Part shown: in pieces, positions 7,530-16,612 of the stretch | Numbering within the stretch: position 1 is the first letter of the stretch | How the letters are laid out: each line of letters opens with the position of its first letter | NCBI GenBank assembly: GCA_023623175.1 | Contig: JAMNXU010000018.1 | Coordinates: 1-64,000, forward strand | Origin: Bacillota bacterium | GTDB lineage: Bacteria > Bacillota > Clostridia > Acetivibrionales > JAMNXU01 | DNA: 64,000 nucleotides | Direction of reading: 5' to 3' | Translations under genes and position numbers: made by a program | The notes under the pieces: generated by a model | Told to the model about the DNA's origin: nothing | The model's database searches: none | The model's input: only the letters and a program-made list of their open reading frames with translations

Positions 7530-9827
7530 ATGAGTATAAAGGAAGATTTTTTTAAATACATCGGCGATGAACAAAGCTTTGCAAGATACCAAAGATCATA
7601 CAAACTCATTTTACTCAAATACTTATTCGAGCTCATTGATTCTGAAGGCAAAGCCAGAGAGATCGATATTGCCCGCCGATTTAAAAAATTCTATGAAGAT
7701 AGAAAATCCAGAGGTCTTCATCCTGACGTAAATGTTGATCCACGTATTCAAAATATAGACACATCCACGATAAATCAAGTTATAGCAGTAATAAGAGAAA
7801 ATCCTTTAAGAGCAATAAGTAGCAACGGATTTATTCAAAGGGAAAACATCAATGGTGAGGAATATTATTCTTTTAACCCTGAATTGTTGAAAGAGCTTAC
7901 TGAAAAGGACAAGCAGGAGTTGTCTGAGTTAATAGATAAAAAAATAAAGCTTTATTTTGAAAGAATTGATTCGCGAGAAAATAATATGGGGAGCGGCGAT
8001 TTATTCAAAAAACAATTAGAAGAGTTTATGAACAACTATTTAAGAGCAAGAACATCCGAAGTTTTTGCACGGCATCCGCTAGGTTATTTGATTAGAAATG
8101 AAATACCTAAAAAGATATCTGATCTTCCGTTTATAGATACGAATATTTTTAAAGTTCATGGATCTTGCGGACAGGGTAATTGGGCTGTAGTTCCGTGGGT
8201 TGCTATTCTAAACAAAAACATTACTACCACAACACAGGTGGGCGTATATATTGTGTATCTGTTCTCTGACGATATGAAAAGGCTTTATCTTACTTTAAAT
8301 CAAGGGTGTACGAAACTCAGACAAGAATTAGGCAGCAGAAAAGCCATTGAAAAAATGCAAAACGTATCGAAGTCTGTTAGAAATGCAATAAAAAATACAT
8401 ATTTTAATGCCGACAACAACTTAACAATTGGGAATGAATTTTATGAACAAGGCTGCATTTATTACAAAGAGTACTTAGCAAATTCAATTCCCGAAGATGC
8501 GGTATTATTTGATGACCTTAGAAAAATGGTTGAAATATATAATACCTATTATGATCTATTTATTCAAAATGAACGAGGCACAGAGCAGATGGATGAAAAT
8601 GAGGACAATCAAATTCAAGAGAATGAGCAAGAGGCTGAAAATCAAAATAGAGGTGCATCTAATCAAGTTAGTATTATTGAAGAGTTTAATGTAAAAGACG
8701 AAATTCAAAGAATTTGTGAATATATAAGATCTAAAGGCTTTTCCTATGATGATGAAACCATAATAAACTTCTATCTTTCCCTTAAATCCAAACCCTTTGT
8801 TATACTCGCAGGAACTTCCGGTACGGGAAAGAGCAAATTGGTTAAGCTTTTTGCTGAAGCCATAGGAGCGACATCGGATAATGGAAGGTTTAAATTGATT
8901 CCCGTAAGACCTGATTGGTCCGATTCCACAGATTTGCTGGGTTATAGAGATTTGCACGGCAAATTCCACCCGGGAAGTCTTTTATCTTTCATCAAAGAAG
9001 CAAGCGAACATACGGACCTTCCATATTTTCTTTGCCTTGATGAAATGAATTTGGCAAGGGTGGAATACTATTTCAGCGAAATCCTTTCAATTATGGAAAC
9101 AAGGACTTGGGAGGGGGATAGGATAATAACGGACAGGCTTTTTTCAAAAGAATTCTTTGGAAATGATGAAGAAGCGGCATTGCAGTATCTAAATTTACAT
9201 ATACCTGAGAACCTTTATATAGTCGGCACTGTAAACATGGACGAGACAACGTTCCCGTTCAGCAAAAAGGTATTGGATAGAGCGAATACTATAGAATTTT
9301 CTCATGTTGATCTTGATTTTTTAATAGAAGATACTGAGCAGCCGCCTGTATTGACGCTGCATAATAGCTTTTTGAAAAGTGAATTTATTGTGTTGCAGGA
9401 TTGTAAAATGTTTGAAGACACCATTTTGACATCTGTATCTATTCTTAAAGATATAAATAAAGTGCTTTTAGAAGCGAACCAACAGTTTGGGTATAGAATA
9501 AGAGATGAAGTTTGTTTTTACATGGTAAATAATCAAAATTACGATTTGCTTCCCTTTAACAAAGCCATGGATTATGAAATACTCCAGAAAATACTGCCGA
9601 GAATTCAGGGAAGCAGTATGCCAATAAAAAGATTATTAATAGAATTATTCAAAATATGCATAAACAATAAAGAACAAAATTTCTCGCCGGATAATGCCGA
9701 AGTAAATGAGGAAATGTTCAAGTACATAAATAATAATCCGTCAATACCGTATATGAAATCCGCTCTGAAAATTGCATCCATGATGAGGAGGTTTGAAGAG
9801 GATGGCTTCACCTCTTACTGGATGTAA
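7530..9827 (+). CDS. McrB-like AAA+ NTPase of a two-gene restriction system
   Basis: A 765-residue protein. Residues 1-150 look like a helical, winged-helix-like module, followed by an MrcB N-terminal (DUF3578) domain (about 175-350; WAVVPWVAILN, VYIVYLFSDDMKRLYLTLNQG). An acidic Q/E linker (about 345-380) joins it to an AAA+ motor: Walker A GTSGTGKSK (from 428), the McrB-type insert RPDWSDSTDLLGY, Walker B FLCLDEMNLA (about 500) and sensor VGTVNMDETT (from 565) with the following DRA arginine. McrB rings use GTP to drive a partner nuclease on modified DNA. I chose ATG 7530 because GTGGAGG lies six bases before it. Its last 26 bases overlap the nuclease gene, so the two should be translated together. 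Base composition is much more AT-rich than in housekeeping genes of the window, consistent with acquisition. Confidence 0.88.
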   Translation: MSIKEDFFKYIGDEQSFARYQRSYKLILLKYLFELIDSEGKAREIDIARRFKKFYEDRKSRGLHPDVNVDPRIQNIDTSTINQVIAVIRENPLRAISSNGFIQRENINGEEYYSFNPELLKELTEKDKQELSELIDKKIKLYFERIDSRENNMGSGDLFKKQLEEFMNNYLRARTSEVFARHPLGYLIRNEIPKKISDLPFIDTNIFKVHGSCGQGNWAVVPWVAILNKNITTTTQVGVYIVYLFSDDMKRLYLTLNQGCTKLRQELGSRKAIEKMQNVSKSVRNAIKNTYFNADNNLTIGNEFYEQGCIYYKEYLANSIPEDAVLFDDLRKMVEIYNTYYDLFIQNERGTEQMDENEDNQIQENEQEAENQNRGASNQVSIIEEFNVKDEIQRICEYIRSKGFSYDDETIINFYLSLKSKPFVILAGTSGTGKSKLVKLFAEAIGATSDNGRFKLIPVRPDWSDSTDLLGYRDLHGKFHPGSLLSFIKEASEHTDLPYFLCLDEMNLARVEYYFSEILSIMETRTWEGDRIITDRLFSKEFFGNDEEAALQYLNLHIPENLYIVGTVNMDETTFPFSKKVLDRANTIEFSHVDLDFLIEDTEQPPVLTLHNSFLKSEFIVLQDCKMFEDTILTSVSILKDINKVLLEANQQFGYRIRDEVCFYMVNNQNYDLLPFNKAMDYEILQKILPRIQGSSMPIKRLLIELFKICINNKEQNFSPDNAEVNEEMFKYINNNPSIPYMKSALKIASMMRRFEEDGFTSYWM

Positions 9828-12288
9828 AGAGCAGGATCTTGTTTATATAAAGACGGACAAATTTGACTTAACAATTAAGGGTAAACCCTGCCATCCACGG
9901 GCTGAGGCTCTTTTTAGTTATAGAGATAAGATCTCAACTCTCTCTATTTCATGCAAAGATGTGTTTTCAGTTGAGGTTTTGGATGCAGGTTTTGAAAAGC
10001 AGACAATTTCTGTGGATTCTGAATCTTTGGTCTTACCGGTTATACCGCTGTTTTTTGAACAGCAAAATTATCAAGTCGTAATCGAGAATAACAGCGATTC
10101 TGAATTGTCCTTTTGGCATGACAATATAAATCTGCGTGAAAAAGTGAGTTATGTCGGAAGGAATAAAAGGACATTATCAGGTATTCTCAACTTCGGCAGT
10201 GAAGTTGGTTTTTCAGAAATGTCAATACTCGTTGACGGAACAGTTTATTTGACTATGGCAATAGAAATTTTTCCGTCAAAACTCGACTATCAAAAGGATT
10301 ACTACACTATATTGGCTGATGTTACGAACGAAATATATAACTTAGCATTTGATTTTTTAAAGAAAACTTATTTATTGGCCGGTAGAAGAGAAAATGTGGG
10401 AAATAGCTTAACGGAATTTTTCAGCATTATAAACATAATATTTAAAAAGTTTACTGCAGCCCTTGATATGGTGATAAAAACTCCGCATCATGTTTTAGAA
10501 TGCGAAAGCAATATAGTAAAATTCAATAAGATTAGAAGAGTTAATACTTCAACGATAAAATGGCTGGAAAAGCACCCTGACAATATTTTTATCCATGAAG
10601 GCCGGTATATTCCGTCAAAGGCGTTGGTGATGAAGAAACATATTTCTTATGACACTTTTGAAAATAGATTTGTGAAATATATTCTAAAAGTAATAATTAA
10701 GAAGTTGGATAACATTAAATTAAATTATAGTAAACTAAATAGATATAAAGATGAGCAAGTCTTGCGGAAAATAGAAACCATGCATTCGGAAATTAAGAGG
10801 CGCCTGGAGTTCAGTTTTTTGAGTGATGTCGGCGATTTAAGCCATTTAAATTCATTATCATTAGTTTTAAACATGGCCCCGGGATATAAAGACATTTATA
10901 AATATTATTTAATGCTGCTTAAAGGATTATCATTAAATGGCCAGATCTTTAAAATTTCAATTAAGGATCTTGCTGTTTTGTATGAATATTGGTGCTTTAT
11001 AAAGATAAATAGCATACTTAAAAATAAGTATAAGTTGATAAGACAAGATTTGATTAAGGTTGATAGTACCGGTCTGTTTGTTACTCTGGTTAAAGGCAGA
11101 AATGCACAAGTTACATATGAGAATCCCAAAAACGGAGAGAAATTTACAATAACATATAATCCATTAATAACAGGCATTCCAACTGTATCACAAAAACCGG
11201 ATAATATACTTTCTCTGGAAAAACAGAGATCGCGCATTAAATATGAATATATTTTTGATGCAAAATACAGAGTTAATCCGGCTTTAGAAGGAACGAACTA
11301 TCAGCAAACATATAAGACACCTGGGCCGGAAGAGGATGACATTAATACAATGCATCGATATAGAGACGCTATTGTGTCCGAATCTGCTCAGAAACCAGAT
11401 TTTGAACGGACTGTATTTGGAGCATTTGTTTTATTTCCATATACTAATGAAGATGAATATCAAAATCACCAATTTTATACCAGTATAAACAAGGTCAATG
11501 TCGGCGGCTTGCCGTTTTTGCCCAGTGCGACAAAATTAGTATCGGATCTTCTGGAGGATTTAATAGACGACACTCCGGAATCGGCTTTTGAAAGGAGTAC
11601 ATTACCAATAGGATCTTATGAATTTATAAATGCAATCAATTTTGATGATATGAATGTGCTTGTGGGACCATTGAGAAACAAAGCTCAACTTAAGGTTGCA
11701 TTGGATCATGGTTTTTATCACATGCCATATAAAAATGTAGGGAAAAAGGGAATTTCATTTAAGTACATTGCAATTTACCAATCAGTAAGAGATTTTGGGA
11801 AGGATGCTGGGATAAGTTATTATGGTGAGATAAAGCAATGGGAAATTGTAAAGAGAAGAGAAATAACTGAAATTCCCCGTAACTCAGATGAATTATATGT
11901 GAAATTTATAGTAGAAGAATGGAAAGTATTGCCGAATCCTATAAAACCCAAGGAGTATGGCGTGCGATCACACATTTACACCAATAAGCATTTACTACTA
12001 AACGCTGAATATCTTCCTGAACTGTGTATAAAGAGTCCCGAAGAATACAGGCTCTATTTGGAATTAAAGAGAGTATCTGATGCTGTCGATATCAAGGCGT
12101 CGGATAGGAATTTAGATGATGCTTTGTTGGATTCTTTTGTTTATAACGATGTCCGAATAAGTATTGAAAATGAAAACATAAAAGTCCTTAAGGATGGGGC
12201 GATGAGAACATATTCATTAAAAGATTTCAGAAATAAGCCCAGAACAATAATGTTGCGAATAAAAGAGTTTATTGATCAATATTCGTAA
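9802..12288 (+). CDS. McrC-like DUF2357/PD-(D/E)XK nuclease partner
   Basis: An 828-residue protein starting at ATG 9802, ten bases after AGGAGG that lies within the end of mcrB. The N-terminal half fits DUF2357: beta-rich first 180 residues, then a long helical part containing WLEKHPDN and HISYDTFENRFVKYIL. The C-terminal half fits the PD-(D/E)XK family 7 (formerly DUF524): LYEYWCFIKI (about 393-402) is the conserved helix and YEYIFDAKYRV (about 480-490) carries the D-x-K catalytic centre. Such proteins are the nuclease arm of McrB-type systems, cutting DNA when the AAA+ ring translocates. Whether the target is methylated or otherwise modified DNA cannot be read from the sequence. No DNA methyltransferase lies nearby, as expected for type IV. 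Confidence 0.85.
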   Translation: MASPLTGCKEQDLVYIKTDKFDLTIKGKPCHPRAEALFSYRDKISTLSISCKDVFSVEVLDAGFEKQTISVDSESLVLPVIPLFFEQQNYQVVIENNSDSELSFWHDNINLREKVSYVGRNKRTLSGILNFGSEVGFSEMSILVDGTVYLTMAIEIFPSKLDYQKDYYTILADVTNEIYNLAFDFLKKTYLLAGRRENVGNSLTEFFSIINIIFKKFTAALDMVIKTPHHVLECESNIVKFNKIRRVNTSTIKWLEKHPDNIFIHEGRYIPSKALVMKKHISYDTFENRFVKYILKVIIKKLDNIKLNYSKLNRYKDEQVLRKIETMHSEIKRRLEFSFLSDVGDLSHLNSLSLVLNMAPGYKDIYKYYLMLLKGLSLNGQIFKISIKDLAVLYEYWCFIKINSILKNKYKLIRQDLIKVDSTGLFVTLVKGRNAQVTYENPKNGEKFTITYNPLITGIPTVSQKPDNILSLEKQRSRIKYEYIFDAKYRVNPALEGTNYQQTYKTPGPEEDDINTMHRYRDAIVSESAQKPDFERTVFGAFVLFPYTNEDEYQNHQFYTSINKVNVGGLPFLPSATKLVSDLLEDLIDDTPESAFERSTLPIGSYEFINAINFDDMNVLVGPLRNKAQLKVALDHGFYHMPYKNVGKKGISFKYIAIYQSVRDFGKDAGISYYGEIKQWEIVKRREITEIPRNSDELYVKFIVEEWKVLPNPIKPKEYGVRSHIYTNKHLLLNAEYLPELCIKSPEEYRLYLELKRVSDAVDIKASDRNLDDALLDSFVYNDVRISIENENIKVLKDGAMRTYSLKDFRNKPRTIMLRIKEFIDQYS

Positions 12289-12335
12289 AGTTGGTGAAGG
12301 GAATAAACATCTTAGAAAAGGAAGGAAGCAAAATC

Positions 12336-12821
12336 ATGTTCCGCCCAATGAGAAGATTCAAGCAATTATTATCCCCTGAAGACACAATAGCCGTCATGAG
12401 CCGTTGCAGCCACGGTGTCCTGGCATGTGACGGTGATGATAATTATCCCTATGCAGTGCCGCTGAATTATGTGTTTATCAACAACAAGATTTACTTCCAT
12501 TGTGCCAGGGAAGGGCATAAGATTGATGCCATTATGAAAAATCCGAAAGTGTCCTTTGCCGTTGTTGATGAAGACAGGATCGTGAGCGAGGAATACACCA
12601 GCTATTTTCGCAGTGTCATAGCCTTTGGCAGAGCGAGGATTGTGGAGGGAGACGAACGACTGGACGCGTTCAGGGCATTGGTTGAGAAATATTCCGGCGA
12701 CAGGCCGGAAGAGGAAAAGCAGAAGGAAATCTCCCGGTGTAATCATTCCTATATCATTGCCATTGATATCGAGCACATGACCGGTAAAGAATCCATTGAG
12801 CTTGTGAGGATGAGAATATAG
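12336..12821 (+). CDS. Pyridoxamine 5'-phosphate oxidase-like (NimA-type) flavoprotein
   Basis: A 161-residue split-barrel protein, ATG 12336 behind AAAGGAAGGA. The pattern SHGVLACDGDDNYPYAVPLN, then IYFHCAREGHKIDAI, then VSFAVVDED, and the closing YIIAIDIEHMTGKESIE is that of the nitroimidazole-resistance NimA/Pyrid_ox_like group, which bind FMN or related cofactors. HCAREGHK is the usual phosphate-contacting segment. The product probably reduces a small molecule in the cytosol as a dimer. It has higher GC than the McrBC genes immediately upstream, so the transferred AT-rich block seems to end near 12290. Confidence 0.85.
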   Translation: MFRPMRRFKQLLSPEDTIAVMSRCSHGVLACDGDDNYPYAVPLNYVFINNKIYFHCAREGHKIDAIMKNPKVSFAVVDEDRIVSEEYTSYFRSVIAFGRARIVEGDERLDAFRALVEKYSGDRPEEEKQKEISRCNHSYIIAIDIEHMTGKESIELVRMRI

Positions 12822-13231
12822 CTGCACGACAATTAGTTCCTCATTGCCGCTGCCTGTTCCAAAGCCTGCTGTAGCCCTGTTCCCTGAACTTCAGTCGATC
12901 GCCGGAGAATCACGCGCCAGGTCATTGCAGAAATTACTCCGACGAATGCGTAAAGCCGGGATTTATATATCCAGTACGGAACAATCGCTGAATTGGCTTA
13001 AATCCCTGGTGTGTTTACCCTGCAACATGCCAGGGATTTTTATTTTTGATACCATATGATATCAGAATAATTCTTTCCTTACTAAATATAATCATAATCT
13101 ACATATCTTCCCATGCGTCCTGCTAATAAAATACTAGTAAATACTGCGCGCGAGAGAGGTCTTGAATTATTAACAGGCGTGCGAAAAAACGGGCATTTAC
13201 AAAAAATGATTCAAATTAGGGGGTTTGTGTA
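12822..13231. other. Gap with one hairpin
   Basis: No gene can be supported here. AATCCCTGG (13001-13009) and CCAGGGATT (13030-13038) form a nine-pair stem with a 20-base loop and a T tract to about 13046, a plausible terminator. A 71-codon open frame over 12844-13059 runs through this hairpin and looks like chance. Confidence 0.5.
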
Positions 13232-13591
13232 ATGGCAGAATTAATGCAGGAAAAACCGACCGACACTGAAAAAACCACCGGCGCTTTTGAGCAGGCGGAC
13301 ATTGACAGCAACAAGGCATTAGCCGGGCTTGCCTACCTGATTTTCTTCCTGCCGCTCCTGGCATGTCCGCAGTCAAAATTCGCGAAGTTTCATGCCAACC
13401 AGGCGCTGCTGCTGTTCCTTGTAGCAGTTGTGGGCAATATTGTTTTATCAATTATCCCGATTATCGGGTGGATATTATTGCCCATTTTCAACATTGTTAT
13501 CTTTGTTTTCGCAGTTATCGGCCTTATCAACGGTTTCAACGGCAAGGCAAAGCGTCTGCCGGTTTTCGGAAAGTATGACATATTGAAGTAG
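13232..13591 (+). CDS. DUF4870-type small membrane protein
   Basis: A 119-residue protein, ATG 13232 preceded by TTAGGGGGT. After a charged 28-residue cytoplasmic start it has three to four hydrophobic helices (ALAGLAYLIFFLPLL, ALLLFLVAVVGNIVLSIIPI, GWILLPIFNIVIFVFAVIGL). The KFAKFHANQALLLF sequence between helix 1 and 2 is the signature of the DUF4870/Tic20-like family of short membrane proteins. The biochemical role of the family is not established. Located upstream of a lipoprotein gene with only 46 bases between. Confidence 0.8.
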   Translation: MAELMQEKPTDTEKTTGAFEQADIDSNKALAGLAYLIFFLPLLACPQSKFAKFHANQALLLFLVAVVGNIVLSIIPIIGWILLPIFNIVIFVFAVIGLINGFNGKAKRLPVFGKYDILK

Positions 13592-13637
13592 TTACAACAT
13601 GCCTAAATAGTATTTATTTGAAAAGGTGGACAGGTAA

Positions 13638-14168
13638 ATGAATAAGAAAATTGCAGTGATCCTTTTGATTATATTTGCCTTCTCATTAATAGCAGGTTGC
13701 GGGTCCAGGAAGAGCGTCGGCGAAAAGCTCGGCGAAAAGCTTGGGGAAAAACTTGGTGAAAAACTGATTGAAGAAGCATATAAACAGGCTGCAGGGGTAA
13801 AGGACGCTGATGTGGATGTTGACGGCGATATAATTTCGGTCAAAAACGAAGACGGCTCAAGAATAGTTATTGGCAACACCGAATGGCCGGACAATATTTT
13901 GTTACCCGAATTTAAAAAGGGTAAAATCACCAGTATTATTGAAGACGGCAAAGGTGAGGCAATGATTACAGTTGAGGAAGTGAAACAGAAGGATTTTGAA
14001 GAATATTTTGAAACCATTAAAAAGGAATTTCCTGAAAAAATCCTTGAGCAGCAATCGGAGAACTATGTTTTTTACCAGGGTAACAACTCTGAAGGTCACA
14101 GTGTATTGATACAATATTCCGGTGATCAAAACAATTTCATAATCTACGGTAAGTTGAAAAAGGATTGA
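13638..14168 (+). CDS. Lipoprotein with GEKL repeats
   Basis: A 176-residue predicted lipoprotein: signal peptide with lipobox LIAGC (Cys 21), then four exact GEKL repeats encoded by a 12-bp tandem array (13719-13766), then a soluble domain with IVIGNTEWPDNILLPEFKKG and a repeated beta-strand plan (ITSIIEDGKGEAMITVEE, ENYVFYQGNNSEGHSVLIQY). This beta-rich domain resembles DUF6591-type lipoproteins of Firmicutes, of unknown role. AAAGGTGG ahead of ATG 13638 is the ribosome site. The repeat number could vary between strains by slippage without changing the frame. Confidence 0.8.
   Translation: MNKKIAVILLIIFAFSLIAGCGSRKSVGEKLGEKLGEKLGEKLIEEAYKQAAGVKDADVDVDGDIISVKNEDGSRIVIGNTEWPDNILLPEFKKGKITSIIEDGKGEAMITVEEVKQKDFEEYFETIKKEFPEKILEQQSENYVFYQGNNSEGHSVLIQYSGDQNNFIIYGKLKKD
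13719..13766 (+). repeat. 12-bp tandem repeat, four copies, inside lipoprotein gene
   Basis: GGCGAAAAGCTC-like units at 13719, 13731, 13743 and 13755 each encode Gly-Glu-Lys-Leu. Third-position differences show that the copies have begun to diverge. Confidence 0.9.
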
Positions 14169-14648
14169 TGGTGGGGGGCGGGTCTTTTGCAATAATATTC
14201 AATGAGTGCGGAAGAACCGCCTCCATACCTGTGTCCGGGCATTCAGGGAATTTATATCCTTGTATGACAGGATTGTAAAGGTGCCGGCGATGCCTGAAAA
14301 AGGGTTCAATTTCCCTTATTACCTGAGGATACCCTCCACAAACCTGTTTATCCGGTTCCTGCTGCCACAAACCAGCTGGAGTATACATTGCACGACTAAT
14401 GAATATACTTTCCGGCTCAAGACGAGTATTTCATAAAAACAACGGTCCAGCAAAGCAAACCCGCAGAATTAAGATGTCCTGCGGGTTGTTTTGTTGCCGG
14501 ATGTTTTTGCCGGATGTTTCTATTATGATGTTTCTATTATTTTGAGAGGTATATTATTTACCCGGAGTTATTTTGCTATATTATTATATGAATATATGAA
14601 TCAGGTAAAGCGAGAATATAAAGCAAATATAATACAACGGAGCAAAGA
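14169..14648. other. Gap holding a terminator and a short duplication
   Basis: A hairpin AACCCGCAG (14458-14466) with CTGCGGGTT (14479-14487) followed by GTTTTGTT is a clear terminator. TTGCCGGATGTTT is repeated directly at about 14494-14520, followed by two TTTCTATTAT copies. A 76-codon frame at 14206-14436 has no ribosome site and no family resemblance, so I do not call it. Confidence 0.55.
14458..14494 (+). terminator. Rho-independent terminator
   Basis: A nine-base-pair GC-rich stem with a 12-base loop and a T-rich run. It probably ends transcription from the lipoprotein gene. Confidence 0.75.
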
Positions 14649-15029
14649 GTGATTGCCATGTTCTTTATAGCTTTCTTTGGCATCCAGGACAAGGATAATT
14701 ATATCGGCACGTACAACAATGTCATATGCCCCTCGTGCGAAAGCCTGACGAGGTTCGAAGTTCACAAGTCGTACAGGTATTTCCACGTATTTTTAATACC
14801 GGTCTACCGCTGGAATACCAGGTATTTCGTGAAAACGTCATGCTGCGGCAGAATATACGAACTGGATCCTTACGTCGGGCAGCAGTTTGAACGTAATCCA
14901 AATACCGAGATCAGGAAAGAGAATTTGCGGCCGATAAGCCAATACATGCCTTACAGGTATTGCCCAAACTGCAGGATCAATGTGCCCGGGGAGTACAGTT
15001 ATTGCCCCTATTGCGGCGGGAAACTGTAA
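14649..15029 (+). CDS. Zinc-ribbon protein
   Basis: A 126-residue (GTG 14649) or 123-residue (ATG 14658) protein; neither start has a clear ribosome site. It begins with MFFIAFFGIQDKD, a hydrophobic edge typical of this clostridial family, then the first ribbon CPSC (about residues 28-31) completed by CCG near residue 77, separated by YRYFHVFLIPVYRWNTRYF. The C-terminus has a second ribbon, CPNC and CPYC, in the last 25 residues. Structural zinc binding is expected. No catalytic motif is visible. The 'YFHFFxIPLxxWN' segment may touch the membrane. Confidence 0.78.
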   Translation: MIAMFFIAFFGIQDKDNYIGTYNNVICPSCESLTRFEVHKSYRYFHVFLIPVYRWNTRYFVKTSCCGRIYELDPYVGQQFERNPNTEIRKENLRPISQYMPYRYCPNCRINVPGEYSYCPYCGGKL

Positions 15030-15104
15030 ATGAACGGGAATAAAGTAAATGAGCAGGAATAAAGAAGGTTACAGCGAATTTTTGGAGAGTTAGAAGACAG
15101 TTTT

Positions 15105-16382
15105 GTGAAGGAGCTGTTGAATCAAATGATTGGCAAAAACGGGATACGCGTCATTTATGGCAATGATCCCGGGCAGATGGTGAAAGAGCTGCTCGAGGCC
15201 ATCAGACCCGAGGAGGATATAGACAGGGGCGCGCTCATTGGCATTAAGCCGAATCTTGTCCTCGCAAAGCCCTCGGCTAGCGGGGCGACAACCACCCCGG
15301 AGATCGTGGAGGGCGTCATTGAGTATTTGCAGGCGAAGGGTTTTGACAAGATAGTGATCATGGAAGGCTCATGGGTCGGGGACAGGACTCCTGAGGCGTT
15401 CAGGGTCTGCGGGTACGAAAGGTTGTCGAAGAAATATAATGTGCCGCTCGTCGACCTTCAGAAAGACAGGTACAGGGCATTTGAAGTAAACGGGATGAAA
15501 ATTAACGTTTGTGAGCATGTGGCAAAGGTTGATTACTTGATTAACGTACCCGTGCTTAAGGGCCACTGCCAGACTAATATTACATGTGCGTTGAAGAACA
15601 TGAAAGGGTGCATTCCCGACTTTGAAAAAAGAAGATTTCACTCGATGGGTTTACATAAACCAATTGCATATTTAAACAAGATCATAAAGCAGGACCTCAT
15701 AATCGTTGACGGAATGAACGGCGACCTCAATTTCGAGGAAGGCGGAAACCCGGTACCGATGAACAGGATAATCGCGGGGAAGGACCCGGTGCTTGTGGAC
15801 GCCTACGCGGCTCAGCTGATGGGGTACGACATCAAAGAAATTCCGTATATTTCAATTGCCGAAAGTATCGGCGTAGGTTCGGCAGATTTGGCGAGCGCGG
15901 ATATTGTTGAACTCAACAGTGACATTTTGCCCGGGGGTTGTGCTGACAGAAACGGAGAGGGCAAGATTAAAATGAGACCTTCGGGAAGAGTGCGGCAGCT
16001 GTCACGGTATATTGTCGAGGACAGCGCGTGCTCGGCCTGCTACGGAAGCCTGATCCATGCGCTGGAGAGGCTTGATGAAAAGGGCCTTCTAAGAAGGCTG
16101 AATGAAAAACTGTACATAGGCCAGGGGTTCAGAAACAGGCCTTTTGCCAGGGAAGCAGATAGGCAATTTAATGTCGGAGATACAGGCACGGGAACGGGAG
16201 AAGGATCGGGAACAGGAACGCGGGAAAGAACGGGAGCAGGAACGGAAATGGACGCAGGAGAGGGGATGTGCACGGGAATAGGCATAGGCGCATGCACATC
16301 GGGATTTGCAAGGTGCGTCAGGGGCTGTCCTCCGAAGGCCAGGGATATCGTGGAATATATAGAGAAACATTTGCGTGGATGA
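15105..16382 (+). CDS. DUF362 Fe-S protein with Gly/Thr-rich insert
   Basis: A DUF362 protein of up to 425 residues. The start is GTG 15105 or, with AAGGAG at 15108-15113, ATG 15126. IGIKPNLV, TTTPEIVEGVIEYL, VLKGHCQTNITCALKNMKG and DGMNGDLNFEEGG follow the order of the family, whose members bind an iron-sulfur cluster. The C-terminal cysteine region (CSACYGS, then CVRGCPPKARDI) should hold a cluster but lacks the full ferredoxin pattern. Between the two halves a low-complexity segment of about 30 residues (359-388; GTGTGEGSGTGTRERTGAG) is inserted, encoded by irregular GGAACGGGA-type repeats. Such an insert is unusual in this family. The partner and reaction are unknown; an Fe-S chemistry or carrier role is inferred. 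Confidence 0.82.
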   Translation: MKELLNQMIGKNGIRVIYGNDPGQMVKELLEAIRPEEDIDRGALIGIKPNLVLAKPSASGATTTPEIVEGVIEYLQAKGFDKIVIMEGSWVGDRTPEAFRVCGYERLSKKYNVPLVDLQKDRYRAFEVNGMKINVCEHVAKVDYLINVPVLKGHCQTNITCALKNMKGCIPDFEKRRFHSMGLHKPIAYLNKIIKQDLIIVDGMNGDLNFEEGGNPVPMNRIIAGKDPVLVDAYAAQLMGYDIKEIPYISIAESIGVGSADLASADIVELNSDILPGGCADRNGEGKIKMRPSGRVRQLSRYIVEDSACSACYGSLIHALERLDEKGLLRRLNEKLYIGQGFRNRPFAREADRQFNVGDTGTGTGEGSGTGTRERTGAGTEMDAGEGMCTGIGIGACTSGFARCVRGCPPKARDIVEYIEKHLRG

Positions 16383-16480
16383 AAAGGTGCATGTATGAAG
16401 TAATGCATGTAGGAAGCAGTGCATGATGAAAATGGCATGACGAAAAAGTGCATGATGAAGAAGTGCATGGATGAAGAGGG
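16376..16480 (+). repeat. Degenerate GTGCATGATGAA repeats
   Basis: From the stop of the DUF362 gene the sequence repeats (G)TGCATG(A)TGAA-like units six or seven times with variable spacing (16388, 16404, 16420, 16432, 16449, 16463). The array keeps no open frame in register. The remaining gap to 16612 shows nothing else. Confidence 0.6.
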
Positions 16481-16612
16481 GAACGTCTGCGCGAAATGGC
16501 GGTGATACGAGTTAATATTGACTTTGCTGCCACTATATGTTATCGTGAAGGGCAAATTGAAAAAAGAAAAAAACTAATTTAAATTTGATAAAAGAAACAG
16601 AGGGAGACTTCA

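Noticed and set aside
12844-13059. 71-codon frame on the plus strand
   Set aside because: No ribosome site, passes through a terminator hairpin, no family resemblance.
14206-14436. 76-codon frame on the plus strand
   Set aside because: Lacks a ribosome site and protein-like composition; lies in a gap ending in a terminator.
16040-16555. Minus-strand frames rich in Pro, Val, Ser and His opposite the DUF362 gene
   Set aside because: They are antisense readings of the Gly/Thr-rich insert and of the GTGCATGATGAA repeats.
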